Shown here: positions 6,346 to 6,624 of the stretch, piece by piece
Layout: every line of letters begins with the position of its first letter
How positions within the stretch are numbered: the stretch's first letter is position 1
Assembly: GCA_002049945.1 (NCBI GenBank)
Contig: MVCT01000074.1
Span: forward strand, 1-6,624
Direction of reading: 5' to 3'
Length of the DNA: 6,624 bases
Source of the DNA: Candidatus Cloacimonas sp. 4484_140
Lineage (GTDB): Bacteria; Cloacimonadota; Cloacimonadia; JGIOTU-2
Made by a program: the position numbers and the translations under genes
Notes under the pieces: generated by a model
Seen by the model: only the letters and a program-made list of their open reading frames with translations
Database searches by the model: none
Told to the model about the DNA's origin: nothing

Positions 6346-6431
6346 AATTGAATTTTAACAAAGTTTGAAACCTCATCCTAACCTTCTCCTAGCTGAGGAG
6401 AAGGCAATATAAGGAATGTTAAAATTCAATT
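6346..6431. repeat. Nested inverted-repeat element of 86 bases (MITE- or REP-like)
   Basis: AATTGAATTTTAACA (6346-6360) and TGTTAAAATTCAATT (6417-6431) are perfect 15-base inverted repeats. Within them CCTTCTCCT (6382-6390) and AGGAGAAGG (6396-6404) form a perfect 9-base stem with an AGCTG loop, and TCCT (6376-6379) can pair with AGGA (6412-6415). The inner CCTCATCCTAACCTTCTCC style recalls hairpin repeats scattered in many bacterial genomes; this is recollection, not a search. Confidence 0.65.
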
Positions 6432-6464
6432 ACAATTTCAAATCGAAGCTTGACATGACACTAT

Positions 6465-6486
6465 AATCCTTGCTTCGCTTAGGATT
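6465..6486 (-). repeat. Short type B hairpin (copy 3)
   Basis: AATCCT (6465-6470) pairs with AGGATT (6481-6486) around TGCTTCGCTT, the same 10-base loop as type B copy 2; 17 bases in all are identical to 6235-6251. The outer three stem pairs of copies 1 and 2 are missing. It stands alone, 169 bases after the main cluster. Confidence 0.65.
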
Positions 6487-6499
6487 CATCCCTACCATA

Positions 6500-6517
6500 T
6501 TGAACGTTTCCGTTCAA
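6500..6517. repeat. Palindrome TGAACG-N4-CGTTCA, first copy
   Basis: TTGAACG (6500-6506) and CGTTCAA (6511-6517) are perfect arms around TTTC. The same six-base arms recur at 6606-6621. The size and symmetry suit a dimeric repressor operator or a small hairpin; the sequence does not tell which. Confidence 0.5.
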
Positions 6518-6605
6518 ATTACCCGGACGAATCCGCTCGCACAATCTAATTATATATAAGGCGGGTACTTAGCCAATACGATCACAAGATAATTATATAA
6601 AAAAC

Positions 6606-6621
6606 TGAACGAAACCGTTCA
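6606..6621. repeat. Palindrome TGAACG-N4-CGTTCA, second copy
   Basis: TGAACG (6606-6611) and CGTTCA (6616-6621) surround AAAC. The arms match the copy at 6501-6516 exactly while the spacer differs (TTTC against AAAC), so the arms are the conserved part. It lies at the very end of the window, next to an AT-rich stretch (6590-6604). Confidence 0.5.
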
Positions 6622-6624
6622 CCC

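Larger units (their letters stand above)
6297..6624. other. Non-coding, palindrome-rich tail of the window
   Basis: I find no credible gene in these 328 bases. They hold a type A fragment (6309-6318), a nested inverted-repeat element (6346-6431), a short type B hairpin (6465-6486) and two TGAACG-N4-CGTTCA palindromes (6501-6516 and 6606-6621). An AT-rich 10-mer, TAATTATATA, occurs at 6547-6556 and 6590-6599. The last part could be the control region of a gene beyond the window, but no start codon context can be judged. Confidence 0.55.

Noticed and set aside
6450..6467. TTGACA followed by TATAAT, resembling a strong sigma-70 promoter
   Set aside because: The boxes are only 6 bases apart, far short of ~17, and TATAAT overlaps the arm of a type B hairpin.

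Overview
The window looks like a piece of an AT-rich, Gram-negative-type genome from the Bacteroidota/FCB side of the bacterial tree. The main clue is the first gene. It encodes an exported protein with a LamG-like domain, a 'PVELSTFTA...W.TQSEADN.GW.VYR' module and a C-terminal FlgD-like/type IX secretion sorting tail ending in KLVLMK. This layout is typical of Bacteroidota, Cloacimonadota and related candidate phyla. I lean towards Cloacimonadota, but that is an impression from family style, not a search result.

Layout, all on the + strand. (1) Bases 1-1809: the 3' part of the secreted surface protein gene, cut by the window edge. (2) Bases 1810-2137: a non-coding gap holding a strong hairpin and several related short palindromes built on TTGCGAA/TTCGCAA. 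(3) Bases 2138-5491: a two-gene operon with a 12-base gap. It encodes a soluble TPR/coiled-coil histidine kinase and an NtrC-type response regulator (receiver, sigma-54 AAA+ ATPase, Fis-type HTH). (4) Bases 5481-6296: a REP-associated tyrosine transposase (RAYT, Y1/HUH type) set inside a mosaic of hairpin repeats. (5) Bases 6297-6624: non-coding sequence rich in further palindromes, including a nested 86-base inverted-repeat element and twin TGAACG-N4-CGTTCA palindromes 105 bases apart.

How the parts work together. The kinase should sense an unknown cytoplasmic signal or partner through its TPR region and phosphorylate Asp54 of the regulator, which would then activate sigma-54 promoters; no target promoter could be recognised in this window. 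The RAYT is probably an independent passenger. Its family acts on REP hairpins, and two repeat types are present here. Type A (33 bases identical at 5481-5513 and 6264-6296, plus a degenerate copy directly after the RAYT) lies in one orientation. Type B (5538-5565, 6229-6256, 6465-6486) resembles type A in the opposite orientation. A followed by B, 22-24 bases apart, occurs on both sides of the transposase, which is a BIME-like arrangement.

The most notable point is that the last codons and stop codon of both the response regulator and the transposase lie inside the left arm of a type A repeat (TTTCGACTnCTAAG). The repeat therefore doubles as the 3' end of two unrelated genes.
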